From positions 679,217-743,216 of the forward strand of contig CASIBO010000002.1 in NCBI GenBank assembly GCA_949372755.1: 64,000 bases of DNA, given 5' to 3'. Below the pieces are notes generated by a model. It saw only the letters and a list, made by a program, of their open reading frames with translations. It had not been told where the DNA came from and ran no database searches. The translations under genes and the position numbers were made by a program. Shown piece by piece: positions 36,826-45,490 of the stretch. The DNA is from UBA9926 sp018645765 (GTDB taxonomy: Bacteria; Pseudomonadota; Gammaproteobacteria; Pseudomonadales; Azotimanducaceae). Each line of letters begins with the position of its first letter. Position 1 is the first letter of the stretch.

Positions 36826-37338
36826 ATGGCCTCGATTCGGCAAATACAAGCAAAATACGATGCCGAAGAAGATCGGTTATTGCTTCGGGTGGGAACGGAT
36901 GACGCGCAAGCGCCCGGCATTTTGCTCACGCGGCGGTATTTACAGCTGTTGTTGAAAGCGCTTGCGCAGTACGCTGCTGCTGATCCTGACGTCGGAACGC
37001 TTGCGTCTGCATCGGATCGGCAGGATGTTCAGGATTATAAAGAGCGTCAAGCCCTGGATCGGGCAAATTTTGAAACACCCTTTGCAGCTGTCAGTGGCCC
37101 TGACGGCAGCGCGTCGCAAGAATACCAGCTTGCCTACAAACTGACCTATCGAATCAAGGACGATCAGCTTCACGTTTCGCTGCTGCCAAAGGCGGGCGAG
37201 GGCCTTAACTTAACCTTCAATCATGAAATTGCGGTATCGATTACCGCAATCTTGCATTCGGCAGCGATGAAAGCGGACTGGCGAATTCAAGCTGCAGTCG
37301 ACCCACTGGTCCAGCAAAATCTTAAAATCGTAAATTAA
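36826..37338 (+). CDS. hypothetical protein divergent from the ahcY regulator
   Basis: A 170-residue protein I do not recognise. It is soluble, without a signal peptide or membrane segments, and starts with an IRQIQAKYDAEEDRLLLRV segment suggesting a beta-rich domain. The C-terminal part (NLTFNHEIAVSITAILHSAAM) is amphipathic. AAGGA is 5 bases before a TTG at 36820 and 11 before the ATG at 36826; either may be the start. It shares the operator region with the ahcY regulator, so it may be co-regulated. It converges on the sensor kinase gene. Confidence 0.65.
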   Translation: MASIRQIQAKYDAEEDRLLLRVGTDDAQAPGILLTRRYLQLLLKALAQYAAADPDVGTLASASDRQDVQDYKERQALDRANFETPFAAVSGPDGSASQEYQLAYKLTYRIKDDQLHVSLLPKAGEGLNLTFNHEIAVSITAILHSAAMKADWRIQAAVDPLVQQNLKIVN

Positions 37339-37349
37339 AGCGTCAAGGC

Positions 37350-39503
37350 TTAACTTACGGGCTGCGCAGCGCTCGGGAGGGTGACGCCCACTCGAACGCC
37401 AGAGGGGTCGGTTAGATTGTCGATGTGAACAGAACCCTGATGGTGGTCCGTGATGACCCGGACGACATAGAGGCCGATCCCGAAATGTAGGCGGTTGTCA
37501 GGATTGTTCGCTCTGGCGGTTACCATTGAATCAAAAATACTGGTGAGCAAATTCTCTGGAATTCCAGGGCCGACATTCGTGATGTCGAGGCTTAGGTCGG
37601 TGCCGACGGCCTTTAGATCGACGCAGATGGTGCTACCGACCTCCGAAAAGTCAATTGCGTTGTCGATGAGCTTGTCGAGAAGCTGCTCAATTCGATAGTC
37701 GCAAATCCAAGCAAACAGCGGTTCCTCTGGCGCGTTGAGGGTAAATACCCGCCCGGGTTGCATCATCTTGCAGTTGTTCACATAGGATTGCAGCAGCAGC
37801 TTGAGGTCGATGCATTCAAGGTCATCGCCAATGAGTGCTTCTTCTAGGTTGGCGGCATCGGCAAGGTTCTGAACGATTAACCCGATGCGATTGAGGCCGC
37901 GGCGTGCGCTGTCTAGATATTTTTGTCGACCCTCGGATGTTTGCTCGGTCGCCAAATTGTCGAGGGACGTTGAGAGGGTGTTGAGCGGATTATTGATCTC
38001 ATGGCGAAGCGTTCGCGGCATGTTTTCGAGAAACTGATTGTGCTGGTGAAGCCTTGTGAGCATGTTCGAGATGCCGCGCGCCAAATCACCGAGCTCGTCG
38101 CCAGAGTCAGTCTCCGAGGTTAATCGGCTCGAGGTCAGTCGGCCGTGGCGGTCGATTACGCCGGTGGCTTCGTTACCCAACCTGCGAATTCTGCGTGCTA
38201 ACCGCGCTGAAAAAAGCAGGATGATGCCTGCAAAAATAATCACCGAGATGACGGAAAAATTAACGATCCGTTTTAAGGCATCCCGACGTAGGTTGAGAAT
38301 TCGATCTGTGGTTTGTTTTAAAACGACCACCCCTAATATTGCGCCCTCGTCAATAATCGGGTGCGCCGCGACGATAATTTCACCGTCCATGGGCGAAATA
38401 AAATAAGCAACGGTTGGCTCGCCGGCAAGCGCTGCTGTAATGATATTGTCTTCCTGGCCGATGCGGGTTGTGCTCAGCGTCCGCTCGACCAAAGTGTAAA
38501 ATGGGTCTAATAGCCAGGCGCTGATCGCGGTGAGCCCAAAGCCGGCGCGGCTCAATGGTTCCTCTGGCATTGTGTCATCAGAATGATAGCTGCCGACCTC
38601 GGCTCGAATGCGGCTTTGGGAATCGATTACTTGAATGTTGGCGCCTGAGTATCCAAGGCCCTCAATAATTCTTAAAACCTCCGGTGTCTTGAGCAAGACC
38701 AATCCGAAGGCTTCACGCTCGCCCGAGGGTAAGGTGCCGGTAATGGACTCGATGGCACGGGTTGAGTCGTTGTCTACATCGACGACCGCAAGGCCAAAGT
38801 TGCGAGTTGGTCCCAGCAGTTCAAGGGGAATTCGGAACTCTAAAGCATAGCCATTTTCGGTCTTTAGCAGGACGCCCGGCACCCGATTATCGGCCTCTCC
38901 ATCAAGGGCGTAGCGCCAGTTTCGATCGACTCGATAGGCGGTTGTGATGCCTTCTTCGGTTGCGGTGATGACCAGTTGTTGTGTTTGGCCGGTCTGGTCC
39001 GTGTAGGTCACTCGGATATGGTCCGATAAATCGAGTCTTAGAATATCGTTGTCACGATAGATCATCTGATCGTCTAGGACCTGTACTAAGGCATAAACCT
39101 GTCCTTTGTGTTCCCCTAACACGAGGTAGAATTGGTTGAAGGCTTCTGCGTCATCGGTAGTAAGCGATGGCGCTTGTCCAAAGCCAACATTAAAATCTAA
39201 GACATCTTCCCAGTCTGAATTCTTGCCATCGATTCGGATTGGCTTCTCGAGTGGGTGCGCATAGAGCTTTTCATAACCATCCGGGCTGATCGGTAACTCG
39301 TCAAAAAGGTCTGACCGGCCGTTTAAAAGCGTGGAAATTCCTTCTGCCGTGAGGAGCTGCGCATTGGCTTGGCTATCAATCAGGATTTCTTCCATCTCGC
39401 TCAGGTAGAGATAGCTAAACCAGGGGATGACCACCAGAATAAAACTCGTCAGAATAAATAGCTTGGTTCCGAGCTTTGGGCCCTTATAGGTCAAGGTGCC
39501 CAT
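37350..39503 (-). CDS. pdsS: sensor histidine kinase of the proteobacterial dedicated sortase system type
   Basis: A 717-residue inner-membrane kinase. The N-terminal helix (LFILTSFILVVIPWFSYLYL) is followed by a periplasmic region whose first part (IRIDGKNSDWEDV...) resembles a DOMON/CBM9-like ligand-binding fold, at about residues 80-260. A second helix is near residue 420, then HAMP. The H-box LRHEINNPLNTLSTSLDNL is near residue 510, the N-box LIDNAIDF near residue 635 and the G-box FGIGLYVVR near residue 685. The architecture matches the kinase found beside marine sortases. The response regulator lies 3 bases upstream. No sortase or target is seen here. Confidence 0.82.
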   Translation of the reverse strand: MGTLTYKGPKLGTKLFILTSFILVVIPWFSYLYLSEMEEILIDSQANAQLLTAEGISTLLNGRSDLFDELPISPDGYEKLYAHPLEKPIRIDGKNSDWEDVLDFNVGFGQAPSLTTDDAEAFNQFYLVLGEHKGQVYALVQVLDDQMIYRDNDILRLDLSDHIRVTYTDQTGQTQQLVITATEEGITTAYRVDRNWRYALDGEADNRVPGVLLKTENGYALEFRIPLELLGPTRNFGLAVVDVDNDSTRAIESITGTLPSGEREAFGLVLLKTPEVLRIIEGLGYSGANIQVIDSQSRIRAEVGSYHSDDTMPEEPLSRAGFGLTAISAWLLDPFYTLVERTLSTTRIGQEDNIITAALAGEPTVAYFISPMDGEIIVAAHPIIDEGAILGVVVLKQTTDRILNLRRDALKRIVNFSVISVIIFAGIILLFSARLARRIRRLGNEATGVIDRHGRLTSSRLTSETDSGDELGDLARGISNMLTRLHQHNQFLENMPRTLRHEINNPLNTLSTSLDNLATEQTSEGRQKYLDSARRGLNRIGLIVQNLADAANLEEALIGDDLECIDLKLLLQSYVNNCKMMQPGRVFTLNAPEEPLFAWICDYRIEQLLDKLIDNAIDFSEVGSTICVDLKAVGTDLSLDITNVGPGIPENLLTSIFDSMVTARANNPDNRLHFGIGLYVVRVITDHHQGSVHIDNLTDPSGVRVGVTLPSAAQPVS

Positions 39504-39506
39504 GCG

Positions 39507-40205
39507 CTATTGCGTCGACCACCGGTATCCAAAGCCATACTCACTCTTGATGCACTTGAAATCCGGATCAATGGTTTCGAATTTCTTACGAATATTACGC
39601 ATATGGGTATTGATCGTATTGTTGGTCACTAAGGACTGCATGGTCGCATTCATTAGAGTGTCGTATGAGACGGCATGACCGGGTACGCGAACCAGTTTTG
39701 CCAGCATCCTAAACTCGGTTCCGGATAAATTAATGGGATGGTTTTTCCATGAGACCAGTAAAGCATCTTGATCGATCGACATGTCGCCGACTATTTTGGC
39801 TTCCGCGGTGCCTTGGGCGGCAAGGTTTCGGGCTTCATGAATCCGAAGTAGGGAGCTAATTTTTTCTGAAAGGTAATCCAATGAAATTGGTTTTGGCAAA
39901 TAATCCCAGGCGCCCAAGCGCAGGCCGCTAATTTTATCGATTTCTGCTATGCGTTCGGTTAGGAAAATGACCGGTAGGTTTGGAGAGCGGCCCAAAAGGT
40001 CTCTGCAGATCTCGAATCCGGCATCAACTTCATCGCCAAGAATGATATCTAAAATGACAAGATCGGGGAGTTCGCTGTCGAAGCCAAGCAGTGCTTCAGC
40101 CCGACTTGAAAAGCCGCGAACCTGATATCCCTTTTTGCTGATCGCATCGATATAGTTATTTCTTTGGTCGATGTCGTCCTCGACGATGACGATCTTTTTT
40201 GCCAT
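39507..40205 (-). CDS. pdsR: response regulator of the proteobacterial dedicated sortase system type
   Basis: A 232-residue OmpR-class response regulator. The receiver domain has the acidic pair in VEDD, the phosphoacceptor Asp in LVILDIILGDE near residue 53, and the conserved Lys in LPKPIS near residue 107. The C-terminal winged helix binds DNA (INTHMRNIRKKFETIDPDF, YGFGYRW). The ILGDEVDAGFE insertion after the phospho-Asp is typical of the sortase-linked subfamily. The ATG at 40205 is preferred to 40250. It is cotranscribed with the kinase. Confidence 0.85.
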   Translation of the reverse strand: MAKKIVIVEDDIDQRNNYIDAISKKGYQVRGFSSRAEALLGFDSELPDLVILDIILGDEVDAGFEICRDLLGRSPNLPVIFLTERIAEIDKISGLRLGAWDYLPKPISLDYLSEKISSLLRIHEARNLAAQGTAEAKIVGDMSIDQDALLVSWKNHPINLSGTEFRMLAKLVRVPGHAVSYDTLMNATMQSLVTNNTINTHMRNIRKKFETIDPDFKCIKSEYGFGYRWSTQ

Positions 40206-40411
40206 ATCAGTAGTCCTCACGCTAGGTGTTGATAAAGTTAAAGCATTCATTCGCTCGCGGGTAGTGTGGAAGGGCTACTTTCCGCGACTGAGCGCGATTT
40301 TATAGCAGGCTCCATCGGTTCTACAGAATTTTACCTCGAATATTCATGATTTCTTCCTGCTGACTCCGATGATTTTGGTTTAAATGAAATCATCAATTAG
40401 AGGAAGTCATC

Positions 40412-40597
40412 ATGAAAGTGTTCTTACCGATGCCTGATGAGGCAGAGCTCTCACAATTCGCCGCTAAGGGTTCCTGTGTTCCCTTCGATGCAGGCTTTTT
40501 GTACGCAAGTACGATTCGAGCGACCGCACTGCCACCAAAAAATTGGCCAGCAGAAGCGGTCGATGCGGCGCTAGGCTGGTCTAGGGCTGAGGGCTAA
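40412..40597 (+). CDS. small hypothetical protein
   Basis: A 61-residue product with no recognised family. A strong ribosome binding site, AGAGGAAG, lies 6 bases ahead of the ATG, which argues that it is translated. The sequence has no membrane segment. It is divergent from the two-component operon, about 200 bases away, and upstream is a widely spaced 8-bp inverted repeat (ATGATTTC 40346, GAAATCAT 40386). Confidence 0.5.
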   Translation: MKVFLPMPDEAELSQFAAKGSCVPFDAGFLYASTIRATALPPKNWPAEAVDAALGWSRAEG

Positions 40598-41033
40598 TTA
40601 AGGCCGTTTTGTCCGGGGCCGTGCTGGCGCGCGTTGCCTTGGTCATCTAACCCGAGTCTGCGTGCCTGCAGGGGGTAAGGACGCGTTCAAGGCACGGTCT
40701 AGGTTTAACGCGAAGCTGATCGGCACGAATGCCTGCAAGGTGAGGGTGTCGAGTTCCAGTGGTTCTGGAATCTTCTCAATTTAAAATCTTGTTATCTTTT
40801 TAATGCTTTTTTCTGGTTGTGCGGGCTTTCTTGGTCGGTCTAAGGCGGCCGGGTTACGGCCGGGCTTTAAGGCTAAATCGCGCTGACCGGCTGAAGATCT
40901 CCAGCGCAATTGAAGTCCGTGGGTTGGGGAACCAATGCCGGGTATCGATAGTGGCGTAAGTTCCTAAGGGCGCCGTTCCTAGCATCCCGTGATTAAAAAA
41001 TCTGCCGATACAACTACGAATCCTAAGGGGTCG
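40598..41033. other. intergenic region, no gene seen
   Basis: About 435 bases without a supportable coding region. GC-rich repeats CGGCCGGG and CGGCCGGG(C) near 40845-40870 could fold but carry no T-run. A T-rich tract near 40795-40815 is the only other feature. Confidence 0.4.
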
Positions 41034-41933
41034 CTAAGACGCGCGCGTCGCTAGGAATTGATGGACGGCTTGTAAAGTTGGAATTGAGGTCGCGGCACCC
41101 GGTTGGGTCACCGAAAGTGCCGCCGCGGCGGCAGCCGTCTGAAGCGCCAGATCAACCTGCTTTGTCTTCATCAAGGTTGCGAGAAAATATCCGGTAAAAG
41201 TGTCGCCGGCGCCAGTGGTGTCAACCGCCTCGACCGAATAGGCAGGTTGCGATAGGTTGTGTTCAGCGCTTCGGAACAGAACGCCCGACTGGCCTAAGGT
41301 GAGGACCACTGCGCTCTTCGGGTATTGTCCCAAGACGGCATCACATATTTCGGCTGGGTCGGTTTTGCCCGTTAAAGCCTCACCTTCGGTTTCGTTAATA
41401 ATAAAGTAATCGATGAGCGCCAAAGGCAGGGCCTGAGCGGCTGCATTCATCGGCGCCATGTTAAAAGCAACCTGCAAGCCGCTTGCCTTGGCTTGACGGA
41501 TAGCGGCTTCATTGCCGCTGGTTTCGTTTTGAATGAGGAAGATCTCATCGCCTGTCGCTTGGTTCAGTGCAGCATCAATGAGGTGCTCGTGGGCTGCTAG
41601 ATTGGCGCCACCCGAGATAAAGATGGCATTTTCACCCTGCGGATCGATTTGTAAAATCGCCTGCCCTGTTGGTGTGTCGGTAAGGTTGAGGTGGGTAATG
41701 TCCACCCCACGAGCGGTCATAAGTTCTGCAAGCCACCGTCCGTCCTCGCCCACTGCGCCAACATGAGTGACCGCGCAACCTGCTTCGGCAATCGCGATGG
41801 ATTGATTAAGACCTTTTCCGCCGGGAAAAATGGCGTAACCCGTACTGCTGAGCGTTTCGCCCGCGCGAACGAAATGGGGAACTTGAAAAACGTGATCAAT
41901 GCAGCAGGATCCGTAGTTGATGATTTGGCTCAT
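41034..41933 (-). CDS. rbsK: ribokinase (PfkB family sugar kinase)
   Basis: A 299-residue PfkB-family kinase, probably phosphorylating ribose to ribose 5-phosphate. The first PfkB signature is at residues 38-48 (FPGGKGLNQSIA). The second, with the catalytic Asp, is DTTGAGDTFTGYF near residue 240. The N-terminal NYGSCCIDHVFQVPHF matches the ribokinase substrate-lid region. No ribose transporter or repressor is adjacent, so the true sugar could differ. Confidence 0.88.
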   Translation of the reverse strand: MSQIINYGSCCIDHVFQVPHFVRAGETLSSTGYAIFPGGKGLNQSIAIAEAGCAVTHVGAVGEDGRWLAELMTARGVDITHLNLTDTPTGQAILQIDPQGENAIFISGGANLAAHEHLIDAALNQATGDEIFLIQNETSGNEAAIRQAKASGLQVAFNMAPMNAAAQALPLALIDYFIINETEGEALTGKTDPAEICDAVLGQYPKSAVVLTLGQSGVLFRSAEHNLSQPAYSVEAVDTTGAGDTFTGYFLATLMKTKQVDLALQTAAAAAALSVTQPGAATSIPTLQAVHQFLATRAS

Positions 41934-42106
41934 GTTGGGTTTCTAATTACTTAAAAATTCTGTTTAAGTTATCCGAACGGAATCTTTTGCACAATCAAAG
42001 TGGGTGTCCGAGCGCGAATCGCGCTCTGGGGTTGCGTTCTTGCCCCCCCGTGAGCTTTGCTCGGCGTGGAAGCGATTTAGCAACACGCGTCAACCAGGAT
42101 CTGCCT

Positions 42107-43048
42107 ATGAACGTTTTACTGCTGCTTGCTTTGTTTGCCGTCAGTTCGGCCGCGTCTAGCGAAGATGTGGCGCTGCCTTCATCGTCGGCTTCCAGGGCGG
42201 TGCTGCATGTTTTGGGGGTCGCGCAAGACGCTGGTTACCCTCAGATTAATTGTTATGAGCCGCGGTGCTTGCCCGTTTGGGCACAGCCCGAGTTAGGCTC
42301 TGGCGCAAGCATGCTGGCACTGGTGGTTGATGGCAGACGATTCCATCTTTTTGATGCGGCGCCGACCCTGCCGCACCAGTTGTATCAGTTCTGGACAAAG
42401 ACCGGTTTGACATTGAGCGATCTGGAAGGGATCTGGTTAACCCACGCGCATATGGGTCACTACGCAGGGTTGCTGCATTTTGGTAAGGAGGCCGCCAGCA
42501 CCTACGCGGTGCCCGTGCATGCCATGCCGAGGATGGCGGCGTTCCTTGCGCGAAACGGGCCTTGGAGCCAATTGGTATCGGCGCAAAATATTGTCGTGCG
42601 CCAGTTAACCGCCAATCGGCCTGTTTTGATTGGGGCCGCGAAGGTAACGCCTTGGCTAGTGCCCCACCGAGACGAATTTAGTGAAACCGTCGGTTATTTG
42701 ATTGAAGGGCCCGACAAGCGGGCAGTGTACTTGCCAGATATTGATAAGTGGCAAAAGTGGGATCAAGACTTGGTTGCCATGCTTAAAACGGTTGATGTCG
42801 CGTTGCTCGATGCCACGTTTTTCAGCGGGGATGAGTTGCCTGGCCGCGATATAGCTTTAATTCCTCACCCAACCGTTCTGGAATCGATGGCGCTGTTAAA
42901 GAGCCTGCCCAGGCCTGTGCGCTCAAGGGTTGTGTTCACGCATATGAATCACACAAACCCGCTGCTCGACCCGGGCTCGAAAGAAACGCAATCGGTACTT
43001 GCCTTGGGGTTTCAGATTGCGCGAATCGGTGACCGGTTTGATCTTTAG
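42107..43048 (+). CDS. secreted PqqB-like metallo-beta-lactamase-fold hydrolase
   Basis: A 313-residue MBL-fold protein with an N-terminal signal peptide (VLLLLALFAVSSAAS). The segment VLGVAQDAGYPQINC with a nearby CLP resembles the start of PqqB. The metal motif reads LTHAHMGHYAG, with histidines kept but the usual Asp of HxHxDH replaced by Gly. The frame is open to 41987, but the ATG at 42107 follows AGGA and begins the signal peptide. No other pqq genes are nearby. Its substrate is unknown; true PQQ biosynthesis is unlikely because PqqB is cytoplasmic. Confidence 0.8.
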   Translation: MNVLLLLALFAVSSAASSEDVALPSSSASRAVLHVLGVAQDAGYPQINCYEPRCLPVWAQPELGSGASMLALVVDGRRFHLFDAAPTLPHQLYQFWTKTGLTLSDLEGIWLTHAHMGHYAGLLHFGKEAASTYAVPVHAMPRMAAFLARNGPWSQLVSAQNIVVRQLTANRPVLIGAAKVTPWLVPHRDEFSETVGYLIEGPDKRAVYLPDIDKWQKWDQDLVAMLKTVDVALLDATFFSGDELPGRDIALIPHPTVLESMALLKSLPRPVRSRVVFTHMNHTNPLLDPGSKETQSVLALGFQIARIGDRFDL

Positions 43049-43073
43049 TAGGTTGCGCAATGGTTAATTTGAT

Positions 43074-44453
43074 TCAGGTTTTTGAGAGTAATCTCGGCTC
43101 ATCTTCGAGCCGAGTAAACTGCACCATGATTAATCCTGACCCTGCGGTAACGAGGTAAATCAGGATGATCCAGCTGATGGGGATGCTGGGTAGGATGGGC
43201 GCCATAATGGCCAGAACATGAAAGCTCAGGAATAAAATTGCGATGTTGAAGAAGGCCAATTCTTTTGCGACAGAACTCGCAAGGTTGGGGTCCAGAATAC
43301 GAAGCAATAAAATGCCGCTGCCGGTTGAGCCGCAACAGCAGCCGAAAATCGTGAGGCCGCGCTCGGCGCCCAATGTTTTGAGTCGCAGTCCTGCCGTAAA
43401 GCACAGTGCAGCAGTCACCAAGGTTACCAGGCTCGCGACCAGTAAGATGGGCTGCCAGAACTCGGTCAATAGCGCGAAGTTGATGCTTAGGAGGCTTGCG
43501 GTGACCATAAGGTCCACCGAGGACCCGGTGATCCGTTTTTGGGTTTCGTCATCCACAAATTGACCAAGATGGAAGCGGTCCAGGAGCGCGCGCAAGCCCA
43601 CGCAGATCATCAGTCCGTGAAAGAAGAAAAGGTTATAGCTGAAAATGTTCTCAAAAGCGGTTCCGGCCACAAAAGGGTGAATGAGTTTCAAGTATTGATC
43701 GGTGATGAGGTAGGCGCACCCGAGCAAACCGATGTGAAATGCGAATGAATCAACATTGGCTGAATGCGTGATGAGCTTGCCTGAAGTTGGCGCAGCCGGG
43801 CTAGAGTACAGTCCGCGTTCGAAATCCTGATCGAGCGCTCCGCCTGTTCCGTCGTGTAAGTTTTTTTTGAGAATCCACCGCGCCATTGGAACGCCCACGA
43901 CAAAAGCGGCGACAAAGCCGAGGCTTGCGTAAATGAGTCCAAAGTCGACGGCATGCTGAATATTATATTCTGTGGTCCATAAATCCCCCAAAGCCAAAGC
44001 TTGGCCGGGTCCCTGCGTGAAGCCATGTGTAGCGATTAAACCGAGAAAACCAGAAAGTGGCTCTGACGCCATGGAATTGTAGGCGCCGATGGCCGCGAGT
44101 CCAACAAGGGCCTGTAACACCAGGCAAATCACCCAGATGAGAGACAGCCACAAACCGCCGAGCGCGATAGGCTGTTGGCCTGAAATGGGCTGAGCGCGAC
44201 TGGTCAGCACGAGAGACATAAAGCTGAGCGTAAAAAAATGAAATGCAAAAGCGGTAAAGTCGGCTGCTTTGAACCCCATAGCCCAATCAAGGGCGATCAG
44301 GCCGAAGCCGAGGGTGCCGCCAATCAGGCTCGCGGGGACCAGGTTGCTTTGAAAGAATCGAAGATTCGCCCGGATCATTGTTCCAAAGACGAGCAATGCC
44401 GCCAAAAATGCGAAGGATAAGATGCCTGGGAAGGTTTGGGCCATGATAAACAT
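43074..44453 (-). CDS. GltS-like sodium/glutamate symporter family protein
   Basis: A 459-residue inner-membrane protein with about 10-12 hydrophobic segments. The start (LVFGTMIRANLRFFQSNLVPASLIGG) and the THGFTQGPGQALALG loop near residue 140 are reminiscent of GltS-type sodium:glutamate symporters. A second loop GCCCGSTGSGIL near residue 365 corresponds to the symmetry-related half. The substrate is assumed to be a dicarboxylate or amino acid. A perfect 8-bp hairpin (CTCGGCTC/GAGCCGAG, 43093-43114) lies inside the last codons. Confidence 0.8.
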   Translation of the reverse strand: MFIMAQTFPGILSFAFLAALLVFGTMIRANLRFFQSNLVPASLIGGTLGFGLIALDWAMGFKAADFTAFAFHFFTLSFMSLVLTSRAQPISGQQPIALGGLWLSLIWVICLVLQALVGLAAIGAYNSMASEPLSGFLGLIATHGFTQGPGQALALGDLWTTEYNIQHAVDFGLIYASLGFVAAFVVGVPMARWILKKNLHDGTGGALDQDFERGLYSSPAAPTSGKLITHSANVDSFAFHIGLLGCAYLITDQYLKLIHPFVAGTAFENIFSYNLFFFHGLMICVGLRALLDRFHLGQFVDDETQKRITGSSVDLMVTASLLSINFALLTEFWQPILLVASLVTLVTAALCFTAGLRLKTLGAERGLTIFGCCCGSTGSGILLLRILDPNLASSVAKELAFFNIAILFLSFHVLAIMAPILPSIPISWIILIYLVTAGSGLIMVQFTRLEDEPRLLSKT

Positions 44454-44687
44454 CCGCTATTGAGTTGCGAGAGCGTAAAAGCTAAAGGGTGTTTGGGTTG
44501 AAAGCAACCGCTCAACCTGCAGGGTCGTCTTGGGTGGAGACTGATTTGGATTGGGCTGATTTGAATGGGGGTTGATCGTAGCGTTTGAGTAATCAGTTCC
44601 TATCGTATTTAAAATCCGGATAAATAACACAATAAATGATATTTTTTAGGTATAACAGGTCAATTATATTGATAAAATTAATAATAT

Positions 44688-44837
44688 TTAGGGTTTATAG
44701 ATTTTAATAATATTTTGGGAGTATTTTATGCTTTATTAATATTTATTTTTTGTAAAATATCTTCTTAAAGTATATATTTTTAAAATTAACCCCTAATAAT
44801 GTATTAAATATAAAATTAATAACGCTATAAACCCTAA
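44688..44837. repeat. 13-bp perfect inverted repeat in AT-rich island
   Basis: TTAGGGTTTATAG at 44688-44700 and CTATAAACCCTAA at 44825-44837 are exact reverse complements, 124 bases apart. Related A/T-rich sequence (AGATTTTAATAAT and ATTATTTAAAATCT) flanks both copies. Confidence 0.6.
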
Positions 44838-44867
44838 TTATTTAAAATCTACGGCAAAGGCGCTGGC

Positions 44868-44940
44868 CAGGCTTTTGATGGTAACAAGCTTTTAATGGTT
44901 ACTTGCTTTAATCGTTACAAGCTTTTAATCGTTATAGACC
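44868..44940. repeat. imperfect 16-17-base tandem repeats
   Basis: Three consecutive units can be aligned: GGTAACAAGCTTTTAAT (44880), GGTTACTTGCTTTAAT (44897) and CGTTACAAGCTTTTAAT (44913), with partial units before (CAGGCTTTTGAT) and after (CGTTATAGACC). The last partial unit is also part of a dyad, CGTTAT/ATAACG, at 44930-44950. Confidence 0.6.
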
Positions 44941-45490
44941 GCCAATAACGATAGGTCCCTGCCATGGCGCATGGGCTTTTACGCGTTTGATCGGTGTTGA
45001 AGATGCTATTTGCAAATGAAGCGGACCGTGTCCGCCAAGGACTGAGTTAGCGATTTAAAGGTCCAAGTCCTGGCGATTGTCGTCTCAGCTCGCGGAAGGC
45101 GCGCACCCGTTTGCACGCAACATTCGTAAATGGTTTGGCTCGGCTGTCCATGCCCGACTATCCGAGCCCATTGGTAAGGCTCTGACCATTTGCTCAGGCC
45201 AGCTTCTTTTGGCAAGGGTGCCGCGACCAATGCAGGCGCACCCCTTCAATAAGGCGTCGGGTCGCCGCAAGAGCCGATTGCATAACCTGAACGCGCGAGT
45301 GATCACGATCCTGGTGATGCCCGCACGCTTCGTGTACACGTCTTGTTCAACGTGCATCTGCCCGATGGGATAAAGTGCTTTGGTCCGATACAATGAAAAA
45401 CGAGCGCTAAAGCTGGATTCTAAGGCCAGCAAAGGATAAGATCTCGCGGTTTTTACGCCCCCACGCCCCTCTAATGTAAGAGAAAGTACC

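Larger units (their letters stand above)
44454..45490. other. about 1-kb gene-poor region upstream of EF-G2
   Basis: No convincing gene. From about 44600 to 44860 the DNA is very A/T rich (27 G/C in the 180 bases 44641-44820, 15%). Within it TTAGGGTTTATAG (44688-44700) has an exact inverted copy at 44825-44837. Imperfect 16-17-base tandem repeats follow at 44868-44940. From 44960 to 45490 composition returns to normal; the open frame at 45077-45373 has no recognisable product. Confidence 0.6.

Noticed and set aside
43093..43114. Terminator for the GltS-like or PqqB-like genes
   Set aside because: The 8-bp hairpin is perfect but lies within coding sequence and no T-run follows on either strand.
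45077..45373. 98-codon open frame upstream of fusA2
   Set aside because: No recognisable domain, no good ribosome site, and composition typical of random open frame.
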